NCBI GenBank assembly: GCA_946886375.1
Contig: CAMPIL010000128.1
Coordinates: 1-9,242, forward strand
DNA: 9,242 nt
Direction of reading: 5' to 3'
Origin: an uncultured Phycisphaerales bacterium
GTDB taxonomy: Bacteria > Planctomycetota > Phycisphaerae > Phycisphaerales > SM1A02
A model generated the notes under the pieces. That model worked only from the letters and a program-made list of their open reading frames with translations, ran no database searches and was not told where the DNA came from. The translations under genes and the position numbers were made by a program. This document shows positions 1-7,686 of the stretch, one piece after another (positions within the stretch are counted from its first letter, which is position 1; each line of letters begins with the position of its first letter).

Positions 1-2997
1 GCCACCCAGGAGCGTGGGCTTGCTGGAGAAGAACATCGACCCGCCGGAGACGAAGTCCACGCCGCCATCGGGGTCAAATCCGCCGTTGGAGTTGAGGATC
101 GAATCCGCAACGCGAGTGCGAATGCGGATGTCGGGGCTGGTGATGTTCATGTTGCCGAAACTGTTCAAGTCGCCCAGCACCATGTGGCCATTGAGGGCCT
201 GCAGGTTCAGGTTGCCCAGCGAGGTGAGTTTCTCGTTGGGGCCCATGAGGATGTTGCCGTTGAGCGACTGGATGGTGATGCCGTTGACGTTGCGAGCCGC
301 GATGGTGGCGACTTCCGCGGGGCTGTTGCGGCCGGCGGGGTTGAAGTTGATGTCGCCATCCACTTTCACCGAGGTGCCGTCAAAGATCACCAGGTTCTGA
401 TCGATGAGCGACGCAGCGCCGACGTTGGTGGTCAGCGACGCGAGCGCCTCGGTGTTGCCGACGTTGCCGCCGAAGCGCACAAGGTGATCAGAATTGGTGG
501 TCATGTCGAAACCGCCGTTGACGGTTTTGTCGAAGTCCACGAAATCAATGCCGGTGAAGTTGGTATGCCACAGCAGGACGACGTGATCGTTGAAGTCCAG
601 CATGTTGCCGGCGATTTCCACGGGCAGCGGGCCGTCGATCAACGGCTGCTGGCCGATGTTGGTGACGCCGTTGGCGTCGGTCTGCAACAGGTCGAAGCCC
701 GTCGCGTTGCCGTGGAACCAGGTCAGCGGCGACTTCACGATCATGTCGTGATTCTGGCCGGCGATGGACTTGGCGAAATCCACCAGCGTGTCGCCGGTGA
801 GGGTGATGTCGTTGGCGACCAGCACATCGTCGCCGTAGGCCAGCACGCCGGCCTTCATGTCCGCGCCGATCTGGGTCTGGCCGGGCGAGTCGGTGAAGAC
901 AGACTTGAGTTTGGCGTTGCCGCCGACCAGGCCGTCGAACTGAGTCAGGCCGCCGGTGGCGATGAAGAGTTCGCGAGTGCCGTCCAGCGTGTCGCCGAAG
1001 TGAATGTCACCGCTGTTGCTGCTGGCGAGCACGGTGTCGGCTCCCAGGCTTGTCGCGCCGAAGTAGCGCTGGAAGTCCTTGGTGAAGACCATTCCGCCGT
1101 TGATTTCGGTTGCGCCGTTGACGGTCAGGTTCTCAAGAGCGCGCTGCAGGCCGACGGTCGAGTCGAAGTACAACTTGCCCAGAAGAGCGCCGTCGGTGGC
1201 GCTGACGATGTTCACCGTCAGGCCCTGCTGGCCGGGATCGACTGCGTTCAGGGTGTCGAAGAAGCGGATGTCTGTTCCGTTGAGCGTCGTATCCACGCAC
1301 AGGTCGACCGGGCTGAGGTATCGCTGCACGCCGCCGGTGGTCAGCGAAGCGCCGTTGAGCGAGATGCTGCGGCCGCTGAGGATCGCGTCGCCGAAGATGT
1401 TGATCGGCGCATCGACCTGGATGATGCCAAGCCCGCTGCCCAGGTTCTGGTAGTTGGCCGTGAGCACCAGGTTGCGCGCGCCGGTGATCGACGCGTTGAT
1501 GAAGATGTTCTCGTAGGCTTCCAGCGTCAGATCGTTGTTGTGCGAGGGATCGAAGTTCAGCGCGTGGAACACCGAAATGTTGCCGGTGGCCTGGAGGGTG
1601 ATCGAGCCGAACATCGCTTCAAGAGCGGCGGCGGAAATGAACACCGAGTTGCCGCCTTCGTTGAAGTCGATGATGCCGTCGTTGAGGAACGCATCGTCTC
1701 CGCCGAACTCATTGTTGGTGATGTTGATCGGATCAAGCAGGAGCGAGCCCTTTTTGTATCCGGGGCGAGCGCCCAAGTCGGCAAAGCCGTTGAAGGTGAG
1801 CATCTTGCCGGAGACTTCCGCGAAGCCGCCATCGCCGCCGGTCGCGCCGCCGGACACGTCAACGCGTGCTCCGCGCGACATGACGGTCAGGCCGTCGTAA
1901 CTGTGGACCAGGACTTCGCCGCCCTTGGCATTGCCTGTGCCGCCGGTGGCGGAAATCACGCTGCCATCGGTCAGGAAGGTGTGGTTTTGGCTGGTGACTT
2001 CAATGGAGCCGGCGGTGCCGATGTTGGCGCTGGCGGAAATGCGGCCGGCGTTGACGACGCTGGGGCCCTGCACGGTGATGTCGCCGGCTGTGCCGTTGTG
2101 CACGTTCGCGTTGATCGAACCGGTGGCGGTGTTGTGGATCAGGCCATCCTTGGCGGCAAGGGTGACGTTGCCGCTGCCGGCGCCGATGGTGCCGGAGTTG
2201 CGGATCGCCAGCGAATACATGTCGCCCGCGCCCAGAACAATGCTGCCCGCGTTGGCTTGCACCAGGCCGGTGTTCTCAACGCCGGGGGTGGCGATCATGC
2301 TCGGAGCGGAAGTTCCGCCCTGCGGCAGGGCCTTGTCAGTCAGTTGCACGCCATCGATCTTGACGGTGATCTTTCCGCCCTGCTGGGTGAGGTACACCGA
2401 ATCGCCCGCGGCCATCACGACGACGCCGTTGGGAGCCTTGATCGCGCCGTTGTTCACGACGTTCTGGCCAAGCAGGTTGATGCTGCGGCCCTGGATCAAA
2501 CCGTTGTTGACCACCGAGCCGCTGAGGTTGCTGAACTGGTTCACGCCGGCAAGGAACTTGGCGTTGGACAGGCTTCCTGCGGCGGCGTACAGGCCAGCCA
2601 CGTCAACCACCGCGCCGTTGTGGAAGTACACACCCGCGGGGTTCACGATGTACACCTGACCGTTGGCCAGGAGCGTGCCAGCGATGACGCTGGGGTCTGG
2701 ACCTGTGACGCGGTTGAGAACGCGCGCCAACTCGCCGGGCTGGATGAACTGAACGATCTCGTTCATCCCGATGTTGAAGTTCAGATAGTTGATGATGCTG
2801 CCGTCGCTGGCACGAATGATGGTCGTGTTGCCGACGTGCTCAAAGGTGACGTTGCCCTGGACGACTTGGCCGCTGGGGCGAGCCAGGACCGGTTGCGCCA
2901 AGGCGCCTGCCCAAGTCGCCGCGGCGATGGTGGCGATTTTGGCAAAATGGGAAACCGGAGCAGCCGCGCTGGTGGCGGATGGGCGTGTGGACATCAT
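1..2997 (-). CDS. TpsA-like exported protein, filamentous haemagglutinin N-terminal (TPS) domain; partial, C-terminus beyond the window
   Basis: Translating the minus strand from ATG at 2997 gives 999 codons open to base 1, so the stop codon lies outside. A second ATG follows directly at 2994. An AGGAG at 3005-3009 sits 7 bases before the first ATG. Residues 1-39 form a long Sec-type signal (hydrophobic about 18-34, possible cleavage after VLA39). The TPS domain follows at about 43-200, with RVTGPDPSVIAGTL at 96-109 and NPAG at 119-122, matching the NPNG motif of FHA/HMW-type TpsA proteins. Residues 390-426 carry the family's GGFAEVSGK and GSLLLDP motifs. The rest is Asn/Gly/Thr-rich beta-helix-like sequence with a single cysteine (567). 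The role inferred from the family is export through the TpsB partner encoded just upstream, as an adhesin or other surface protein. The actual activity (adhesion, toxin, matrix) cannot be read because the C-terminal part is missing. Confidence 0.9.
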   Translation of the reverse strand, partial: MMSTRPSATSAAAPVSHFAKIATIAAATWAGALAQPVLARPSGQVVQGNVTFEHVGNTTIIRASDGSIINYLNFNIGMNEIVQFIQPGELARVLNRVTGPDPSVIAGTLLANGQVYIVNPAGVYFHNGAVVDVAGLYAAAGSLSNAKFLAGVNQFSNLSGSVVNNGLIQGRSINLLGQNVVNNGAIKAPNGVVVMAAGDSVYLTQQGGKITVKIDGVQLTDKALPQGGTSAPSMIATPGVENTGLVQANAGSIVLGAGDMYSLAIRNSGTIGAGSGNVTLAAKDGLIHNTATGSINANVHNGTAGDITVQGPSVVNAGRISASANIGTAGSIEVTSQNHTFLTDGSVISATGGTGNAKGGEVLVHSYDGLTVMSRGARVDVSGGATGGDGGFAEVSGKMLTFNGFADLGARPGYKKGSLLLDPINITNNEFGGDDAFLNDGIIDFNEGGNSVFISAAALEAMFGSITLQATGNISVFHALNFDPSHNNDLTLEAYENIFINASITGARNLVLTANYQNLGSGLGIIQVDAPINIFGDAILSGRSISLNGASLTTGGVQRYLSPVDLCVDTTLNGTDIRFFDTLNAVDPGQQGLTVNIVSATDGALLGKLYFDSTVGLQRALENLTVNGATEINGGMVFTKDFQRYFGATSLGADTVLASSNSGDIHFGDTLDGTRELFIATGGLTQFDGLVGGNAKLKSVFTDSPGQTQIGADMKAGVLAYGDDVLVANDITLTGDTLVDFAKSIAGQNHDMIVKSPLTWFHGNATGFDLLQTDANGVTNIGQQPLIDGPLPVEIAGNMLDFNDHVVLLWHTNFTGIDFVDFDKTVNGGFDMTTNSDHLVRFGGNVGNTEALASLTTNVGAASLIDQNLVIFDGTSVKVDGDINFNPAGRNSPAEVATIAARNVNGITIQSLNGNILMGPNEKLTSLGNLNLQALNGHMVLGDLNSFGNMNITSPDIRIRTRVADSILNSNGGFDPDGGVDFVSGGSMFFSSKPTLLGG

Positions 2998-3004
2998 GTC
3001 TTCT

Positions 3005-3009
3005 CTCCT
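3005..3009 (-). promoter_or_regulatory. Ribosome binding site of the tpsA-like gene
   Basis: On the minus strand AGGAG lies 7 bases before the ATG at 2997 and 10 bases before the in-frame ATG at 2994. This favours 2997 as the start. The whole tpsB-tpsA gap (2998-3078) shows no hairpin followed by a T-run, so read-through from tpsB is likely. Confidence 0.7.
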
Positions 3010-3078
3010 AACTGCATTTCAACTTGGTCTGCGTGCGCAAAGCCTTGACTGCTAAAGAGTAACCGCAATTTTCGGGAA

Positions 3079-5052
3079 TCAAAACAGAATCGTGGCGACA
3101 AAGTGCAAACGGTTGGATCCTTCGTTGACGTTGGCCGTTTGCACATCTTCCAGAGCAAAACCCCAATCCAGTCTCACATTCAGGTTCCGCCGATAAAGCA
3201 GGTCCACCCCGATGCCAACGCCGATGAGCGTCTCCTCCTGCTCAAAGGGAAGGCGGTCGCTGATGAAGGTGCGGCCGATGTCGAAGAACGCCTTGGGCAC
3301 CAAATCCCAATCCACCGGGCCGAAAACGTACTGCGGCGCGCCGCGGAACGGGCTGCCGAACAGCCGGCCGGGCTCGGGTTCCAGACCGAACAGCCGGGGC
3401 AGGTGCAGACGGTATTCGATGCTTCCGATAATTGCATCGTCGCCCGCCACGAGTGATTCGGGATAGCCGCGAACCGTGTACAGGCCGCCGACGACTTGCT
3501 CAGCCTGGGGGATCAGCCGGTTGCCAAACGAATACTGCCCGCGAACCGATGCCAGGATTTCATGCGCGAGCGTCGAGTCGTTCGGCGTTGAGAGGTCTTC
3601 CCAACCGCGCCGATTCAAAAACGGCTCCAGATAAAAGGAATGACTCAGGCCGCCCTTGAACACTATTGGATCAGTGTCAGGCAGCGTTCGGCCGAGCGTG
3701 GCCAGTTCATCCTGCGAGGCGTCGGAGAGCCACCATTCAAGTTGTACGCTGGCTTGCGTGGCGTAGGTGTCGGTGCGGCGGTCCATGCGAAGACCGACGT
3801 AGGGAACGACGAAATCCTCATCGCCGGTAATCAGGAAAGCCTGGTTATCGACCCGAATGTTCTCGAAGCGCGCCCCGCCAAAGATATCGAAGAACAGTTC
3901 CCGTTTCTGGAAGAAGTTCCAGGCCAATTCGCCGCCGACAGCCCATGATTCGCCGGTGAAGTCCTGGCCGAAGAAGCCGACGTCATCAGCGGTGAACTCG
4001 GTCCAGTTGCCGTAAACCCGCCAGCGGAAGCGGTCGTTGGGGAACGGGGCGTCGTATGACGCCAGCACCGCGTTGGTCTGGTCGAACCAGGACGTGATGT
4101 AGTCGAAACTCAGGATGTCATCGTTGTTGGTCAACTGGGTATGAATGAACCCGAAGCGCTGACGCCAGTAATCGGTGGCCTTGGTTCCGGTGTTGGAGAT
4201 CTGGGCGTACAGGGTCAGGGGCTTGTTCTCGGTGACCTGATAGTCCAGGATCACGCCGCCGAGTTCCTCATCCGCGGCGACCGAGGCATCTACGCGGCGG
4301 CCGGGGTGACGGCTGAGATGGAACAGGTAGCGGTCCAGCGCGTCCTGCCGCAGCAGGTCGGTTTGCTCGGCGGCTTCCTCGCCTTCAGCCGGCTCGTGGT
4401 AGGGCTGAATCGGCGAGCGTTCAAGGATTCGTTTGTGCACCTTGTTGTTGATGCGTTCTTCGGGCTTGATCGCGCCTTGCCACTTGCTGCCTTCGGTCAC
4501 GCGCTCGCCGGAGGCCAGCGTTCGCACCTGGGTCACCGTGCCGGTGGCGATGACCAGCGTCAGTGAGTTGGAAGCGTTCTGCGGTTTGCGCAGGTCGGCG
4601 CCGGCTTCGTTGATCTGAAGTGGATCGGGCGCGACGTACACGCCCAGCAGGTTGCGCGAGACCATGGAATCGCGCACGGCTTCGATGATGCGCTGCAGCG
4701 CCGAGCCGTAGTACCGCTCCGTGCCGCGCGTCGCAGCCTCGGCCATGGTGATGGTGACGAGTTCGACATCAGCGCGAGGCGCGACGTAGCCGTCGGCCAC
4801 GCGGCCCAGTTGCACCGGCATCGCCATTACGTCTTCCAGCGGCGGGTGCAATGGGTTGTCGCGCACGTAGCGAAGAACAAACTCGCTGATCGGATACGCC
4901 AGTCCGTCTTCAGGAAGCGCAACGCCTTGCACGGCAGGCGCTTCCAAGGGTTCGGTGGGTACATCCTGCGCCATGACGTTGGGCGACACGGCCATGACTG
5001 CAACGCACGCGAGGGCGATGCAGACACGCCAGACGCAATTCACTCTGTTCAT
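3079..5052 (-). CDS. TpsB outer-membrane transporter, ShlB/FhaC/HecB family
   Basis: This 657-residue protein is the pore half of a two-partner secretion system: an outer-membrane beta-barrel with periplasmic POTRA domains that recognises the TPS domain of its TpsA. It has a Sec signal (hydrophobic 8-24, probable cleavage after VMA28). A POTRA1-like region spans about 90-185 and a POTRA2-like region about 195-275, which ends in the typical HPGRRV (249-254) and a VTENKP stretch (273-278). The barrel runs from about 280 to the end. TVRGYPE at 526-532 is the conserved Omp85/TpsB barrel motif, FFDIGR (589-594) is the next barrel motif, and the terminal residue is Phe, as expected for a BAM-inserted barrel. 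An acidic insert (about 219-230) interrupts POTRA2. It is somewhat longer than the usual 550-600 residues. GGAG lies 9 bases before the ATG. The tpsA-like gene follows 81 bases downstream in the same direction, as in shlBA-type operons. Confidence 0.93.
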   Translation of the reverse strand: MNRVNCVWRVCIALACVAVMAVSPNVMAQDVPTEPLEAPAVQGVALPEDGLAYPISEFVLRYVRDNPLHPPLEDVMAMPVQLGRVADGYVAPRADVELVTITMAEAATRGTERYYGSALQRIIEAVRDSMVSRNLLGVYVAPDPLQINEAGADLRKPQNASNSLTLVIATGTVTQVRTLASGERVTEGSKWQGAIKPEERINNKVHKRILERSPIQPYHEPAEGEEAAEQTDLLRQDALDRYLFHLSRHPGRRVDASVAADEELGGVILDYQVTENKPLTLYAQISNTGTKATDYWRQRFGFIHTQLTNNDDILSFDYITSWFDQTNAVLASYDAPFPNDRFRWRVYGNWTEFTADDVGFFGQDFTGESWAVGGELAWNFFQKRELFFDIFGGARFENIRVDNQAFLITGDEDFVVPYVGLRMDRRTDTYATQASVQLEWWLSDASQDELATLGRTLPDTDPIVFKGGLSHSFYLEPFLNRRGWEDLSTPNDSTLAHEILASVRGQYSFGNRLIPQAEQVVGGLYTVRGYPESLVAGDDAIIGSIEYRLHLPRLFGLEPEPGRLFGSPFRGAPQYVFGPVDWDLVPKAFFDIGRTFISDRLPFEQEETLIGVGIGVDLLYRRNLNVRLDWGFALEDVQTANVNEGSNRLHFVATILF

Positions 5053-5134
5053 GCCTCAGATCTCCAGTTGTAGGGTCCCGCTGCCGGCCGACGGACCGGT
5101 CCCATATAGGCAAAGTCGCGGATTGATGCACCAC

Positions 5135-5140
5135 TGTCAA
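5135..5140 (-). promoter_or_regulatory. Possible -35 element (TTGACA) upstream of tpsB
   Basis: A perfect sigma-70 -35 hexamer reads toward tpsB, 82 bases before its ATG. At the usual 17-base spacing the downstream hexamer is GACTTT (5112-5117), a poor -10. A better TATATG (5103-5108) is 26 bases away, too far for a standard promoter. The position fits a tps operon promoter, but the missing -10 keeps confidence low. Confidence 0.22.
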
Positions 5141-5345
5141 GGGTCAGCGTTGATCGCTTTTACTATTTTTGATACCGGCGCGGCCTCGGCGCGTTCCCGC
5201 CTGCATTATCAGACCTAAAAATGACCTGCGATGGTTAAGCGACCGGGGTGCTTTTCCGCCATTCGCCTTGATCCACTTCATTTGCGGCCTGCTCCGGTCG
5301 ATACCTCAATCGCGCTCGTTGTGTCCTTTGACCCAACACGCCCGC

Positions 5346-5350
5346 AGGAG
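5346..5350 (+). promoter_or_regulatory. Ribosome binding site that decides the start of the small lipoprotein gene
   Basis: AGGAG lies 1 base before an ATG at 5352 and 7 bases before the in-frame ATG at 5358. Only the second spacing suits initiation, so 5358 is taken as the start. It is also far more plausible than the upstream in-frame starts of the same open frame, because the signal peptide begins right there. Confidence 0.65.
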
Positions 5351-5357
5351 AATGGCC

Positions 5358-5633
5358 ATGAAGCACACCGCAATTCTTTCCACAGTCTCAGCGATGGCGT
5401 TGCTCGTGAGCGGCGGCTGCAGTTCCACGCAGACCGCATCCGCGCCCTCGGCCAACACCGCCGTCGCGCTGACGACCCTTGGACCAGTCCAGACCGCGCG
5501 AGCTTCCAGCCAGCCGCGCACCTTCAGACTGGGCGCCGGCGACGCGCTGGGGCAAGCCATCTACGACAACTACGCCACCATCGCACGCAGCAACGCCGGT
5601 TGGCAGTACGCCAGCGGCGGCAAAACCGACTAA
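5358..5633 (+). CDS. Small predicted lipoprotein, 91 residues, unknown function
   Basis: The protein starts MKHTAILSTVSAMALLVSGG and then has Cys21: a basic N-terminus, a hydrophobic stretch at 5-17 and an SGGC lipobox. It is therefore a plausible substrate for lipoprotein signal peptidase, anchored at the inner or outer membrane. The -3 residue is Ser rather than the preferred Leu, so processing is likely but not certain. After the Cys comes a Ser/Thr/Ala-rich linker to about residue 53. A short C-terminal segment (about 54-86) follows, with TFRLGAGDALGQAIYDNYA and GWQYASGG, which looks like a small conserved module. I recognise no family. It is the only plus-strand gene supported in the window, divergent from the tpsB-tpsA pair and convergent with the coaD operon. 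The start is fixed by the AGGAG 7 bases upstream. A link to the secretion system is suggested only by adjacency. Confidence 0.72.
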   Translation: MKHTAILSTVSAMALLVSGGCSSTQTASAPSANTAVALTTLGPVQTARASSQPRTFRLGAGDALGQAIYDNYATIARSNAGWQYASGGKTD

Positions 5634-5646
5634 GGTCGGCTGCCAA
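5600..5646. terminator. Interrupted inverted repeat in the convergent gene gap, possible terminator
   Basis: TTGGCAG (5600-5606) pairs with CTGCCAA (5640-5646). Directly inside the right arm, GTCGG (5635-5639) pairs with CCGAC (5626-5630) around a TAAG loop that contains the stop codon of the lipoprotein gene. A 19-base bulge on the left interrupts the stem. No T-run follows on either strand, so it does not meet the standard intrinsic terminator pattern. Its location between two convergent genes is the main argument for it. Confidence 0.25.
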
Positions 5647-5676
5647 TCCACTTGGCTGATCGCGTGTGCCGGGGTA

Positions 5677-7668
5677 TCAGTACAGTTTGAGCAACTCCGC
5701 CAGGGCTTGTTGCGAGCCGCTGGCGTTTGTTTTTTTCATTTCGCGCTGAATCACCGATTGCACGTGCGCTTTGCCCAGCGCTCGCGCCAGCGCGGGAGCC
5801 AGCCGCATCAGGTCGTGCTCGGGCAGCGGCTGGCGAATCGCCGATTGCAGTTGCATCAGCACATCGCCTTTGACAGGCCCGTTGCTTGCCGGCAATCGCG
5901 GCGCCATCAGGTGCCAGAGCATGTCGGCCGCATGAGCATCGCGCACGGGCAACTGGTCCCAGGCACGCAGAAATCCATCCACATCGCGCATGCGAAACAG
6001 CGGTTCGAGACTCGCCCGGGCCGCGACCTCGCCCTTGCCACGAGCATCAGCCAGCCTCCACAATCCCACCGCGATTTCGTCCTTGCCGGTCATGCTCAGG
6101 ATTTCAATGGCCCCGCCGTACGATTTGCCTGATTCATCGCTCTCGGTTTGGCGCATGAGCGACTTCGCCTGCTCCGCAAGATCAACGCCGTAGTCCGCAG
6201 CACGATTGACGCGGGGTTTGTTCGCGTGTTCGGCCGGGGCGCACAGCATCAGCGGATCGCCGAACGTCACCACCCTCCAAGGCGTGGACAGCGGCCCCTG
6301 GTTGTCCCACCATCGGGCCGAAACCAGGAACGGCACCATGTTCACCCAGCGGTTGGCCAGTTCCGCCGGCGGGACAAAGGCGTTCAGATACGGTTCCCAG
6401 CATGATCCCACCGCCGCATACGCGCCGCGATCCAGCCATTGAGCCCCCACCGTGTCCAGCCGCTGGGGAAACTGCATCGACCAACTGTGAATCAGGTGAA
6501 GCACGGCCGGCTCGTTCAGCACCGGAACATCATGCGGATGGCATTGGCCGGTGAACATGTCGAAGAAATCGGAGTTGCCCTTGGTGTTCATCACCACGAT
6601 GTCAGTGGACAGCCCGCCGATCAACTGCCGCATCCACGCGACTTCGCTGGCCGATGAACCTGCGTTGTGCTGCACGGCGAAGCCGCGCGCCTCAAGCATC
6701 GCGGCGGCCCGGTCCATTCCGTACTGCGCCCAGGCGCCGTCGGATGGATAGGTGTTGCACATCCACGCGCGCTGTCGATCCAGAAACAGCGAGCACATCG
6801 CAATGTACGCGCAGCGCGCTTCATCGCCGAAGATCATTCCCGTGATCGCGTAGCGCGTGGCGTCGGCGTTGCGGCCGAGCAAGTCGGTGATCGCCACCGG
6901 TCCATCGGCGTTGGGCCCGCCCACGTTGGCCGAGGCGATCGGCGGCAGGTTTACCCGCGCGCGGGTGGCGACAGCGCGGCAGAGCGTGATGGTTTCAATC
7001 TCATCGCCCATCTGCGCGAACGTGTACGGCTGCTGCGCGAGCAGACCATCAACAGTCCGCACCAGCCGCATCGCGGTCTCGTCATTGATCTCATCATTCG
7101 GAGCGGCAAAATTGTCGTTCATCCACGCAATCGGCTGGCCCCGGCCGGCCGCCAGCGCGACCGCCGCAGTCCACGCGGGATCATCCAGCGACGCGATCAC
7201 CACGCCTTGCGGCGCGTATTTCTGGAGCATGAAGATGTCCTGCGCGCTGTGCTGGGCCGGATCGCCGCCGAAGGCGCGCACGATGATGGTTTCGATCTGC
7301 TTCTGCCGGGCCGCGTTGTCGGGCCGCTGCTCGCCGATGGATTCGCGCCGAATCACCTGCGCAGGCTTGAAGCGGCGGACGAACATCGGCGTCAGGACGC
7401 GATCTTCAATCAACACCGGCCAGCGGCCCAGAGGCGACCACTTCGCCAGTTCATCCAGATACGTCGCGGCGTCAGGAACCAGCACCACGCGGTCGATCAA
7501 GGGAAACGCCTGATTCACCGTGTGCACGCGCAAGCCGAGTTTCACCGGCCAGGGCGGCTCCGCCTGCGCCGGCCCTGCGTTGGGCGCAGCGGGCGGCGAA
7601 GGTTGCGCGCTGGCCAAGCCGCCAAGCAGCGCAATGCAAAAACAGAAGATCGTGATGCGAGAGTTCAT
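5677..7668 (-). CDS. Secreted 663-residue protein, middle region resembling gingipain/C25-like caspase-fold proteins; function unknown
   Basis: There is a clear Sec signal (hydrophobic 7-20, probable cleavage after ASA21), then a Pro/Ala-rich linker to about 39, so the mature protein is likely periplasmic or released. Residues 55-110 look like an alpha/beta domain (DRVVLVPDAATYLDEL, RWPVLIED). Residues 355-475 follow the layout of C25/gingipain-type proteins: a VVMN strand, a GAYAAVGSCWEPY stretch at 415-427 and a closing FGDPL at 469-473. At the places where such peptidases carry GHG and a catalytic Cys, this protein reads KGNS (363-366) and HSWS (394-397), so proteolytic activity is doubtful. 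Residues 490-663 appear all helical. GGAG lies 4 bases before the ATG. The gene starts 18 bases after the MBL-fold gene and ends 43 bases from the convergent lipoprotein gene. The C25 assignment is an inference from motif layout; existence as a gene is near certain. Confidence 0.85.
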   Translation of the reverse strand: MNSRITIFCFCIALLGGLASAQPSPPAAPNAGPAQAEPPWPVKLGLRVHTVNQAFPLIDRVVLVPDAATYLDELAKWSPLGRWPVLIEDRVLTPMFVRRFKPAQVIRRESIGEQRPDNAARQKQIETIIVRAFGGDPAQHSAQDIFMLQKYAPQGVVIASLDDPAWTAAVALAAGRGQPIAWMNDNFAAPNDEINDETAMRLVRTVDGLLAQQPYTFAQMGDEIETITLCRAVATRARVNLPPIASANVGGPNADGPVAITDLLGRNADATRYAITGMIFGDEARCAYIAMCSLFLDRQRAWMCNTYPSDGAWAQYGMDRAAAMLEARGFAVQHNAGSSASEVAWMRQLIGGLSTDIVVMNTKGNSDFFDMFTGQCHPHDVPVLNEPAVLHLIHSWSMQFPQRLDTVGAQWLDRGAYAAVGSCWEPYLNAFVPPAELANRWVNMVPFLVSARWWDNQGPLSTPWRVVTFGDPLMLCAPAEHANKPRVNRAADYGVDLAEQAKSLMRQTESDESGKSYGGAIEILSMTGKDEIAVGLWRLADARGKGEVAARASLEPLFRMRDVDGFLRAWDQLPVRDAHAADMLWHLMAPRLPASNGPVKGDVLMQLQSAIRQPLPEHDLMRLAPALARALGKAHVQSVIQREMKKTNASGSQQALAELLKLY

Positions 7669-7686
7669 CCTGCTCCAATCACCTAC

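Larger units (their letters stand above)
5053..5357. other. Divergent intergenic region between tpsB (minus) and the small lipoprotein gene (plus)
   Basis: These 305 bases hold no gene I can support. They must carry the promoters of both divergent genes. Visible elements are a perfect TTGACA on the minus strand at 5135-5140, AT-rich stretches near 5158-5173 and 5216-5222 that stand out in GC-rich DNA, and a short imperfect inverted repeat (CCGG arms at 5084-5087 and 5096-5099) in the presumed tpsB leader. Short open frames crossing it have no ribosome binding site and no recognisable product. No riboswitch or small RNA is recognised. Confidence 0.6.

Noticed and set aside
1925..2659. A 244-codon plus-strand open frame with hydrophobic Pro/Leu-rich product
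   Set aside because: It lies wholly inside the tpsA-like gene on the opposite strand; the composition is what an antisense frame of a Gly/Asn/Val-rich gene gives.
184..3048. A 954-codon plus-strand open frame opposite the tpsA-like gene
   Set aside because: Its codons are in exact register with the minus-strand codons, so it stays open simply because the TpsA frame avoids TTA, CTA and TCA. The product is a low-complexity Val/Ala/Asp/His-rich sequence with no domain, while the minus strand gives a signal peptide and TPS motifs.
5169..5357. Upstream extension of the lipoprotein open frame
   Set aside because: It lacks a ribosome binding site and would put 63 unrelated residues ahead of a clear lipoprotein signal; the AGGAG at 5346-5350 points to 5358.
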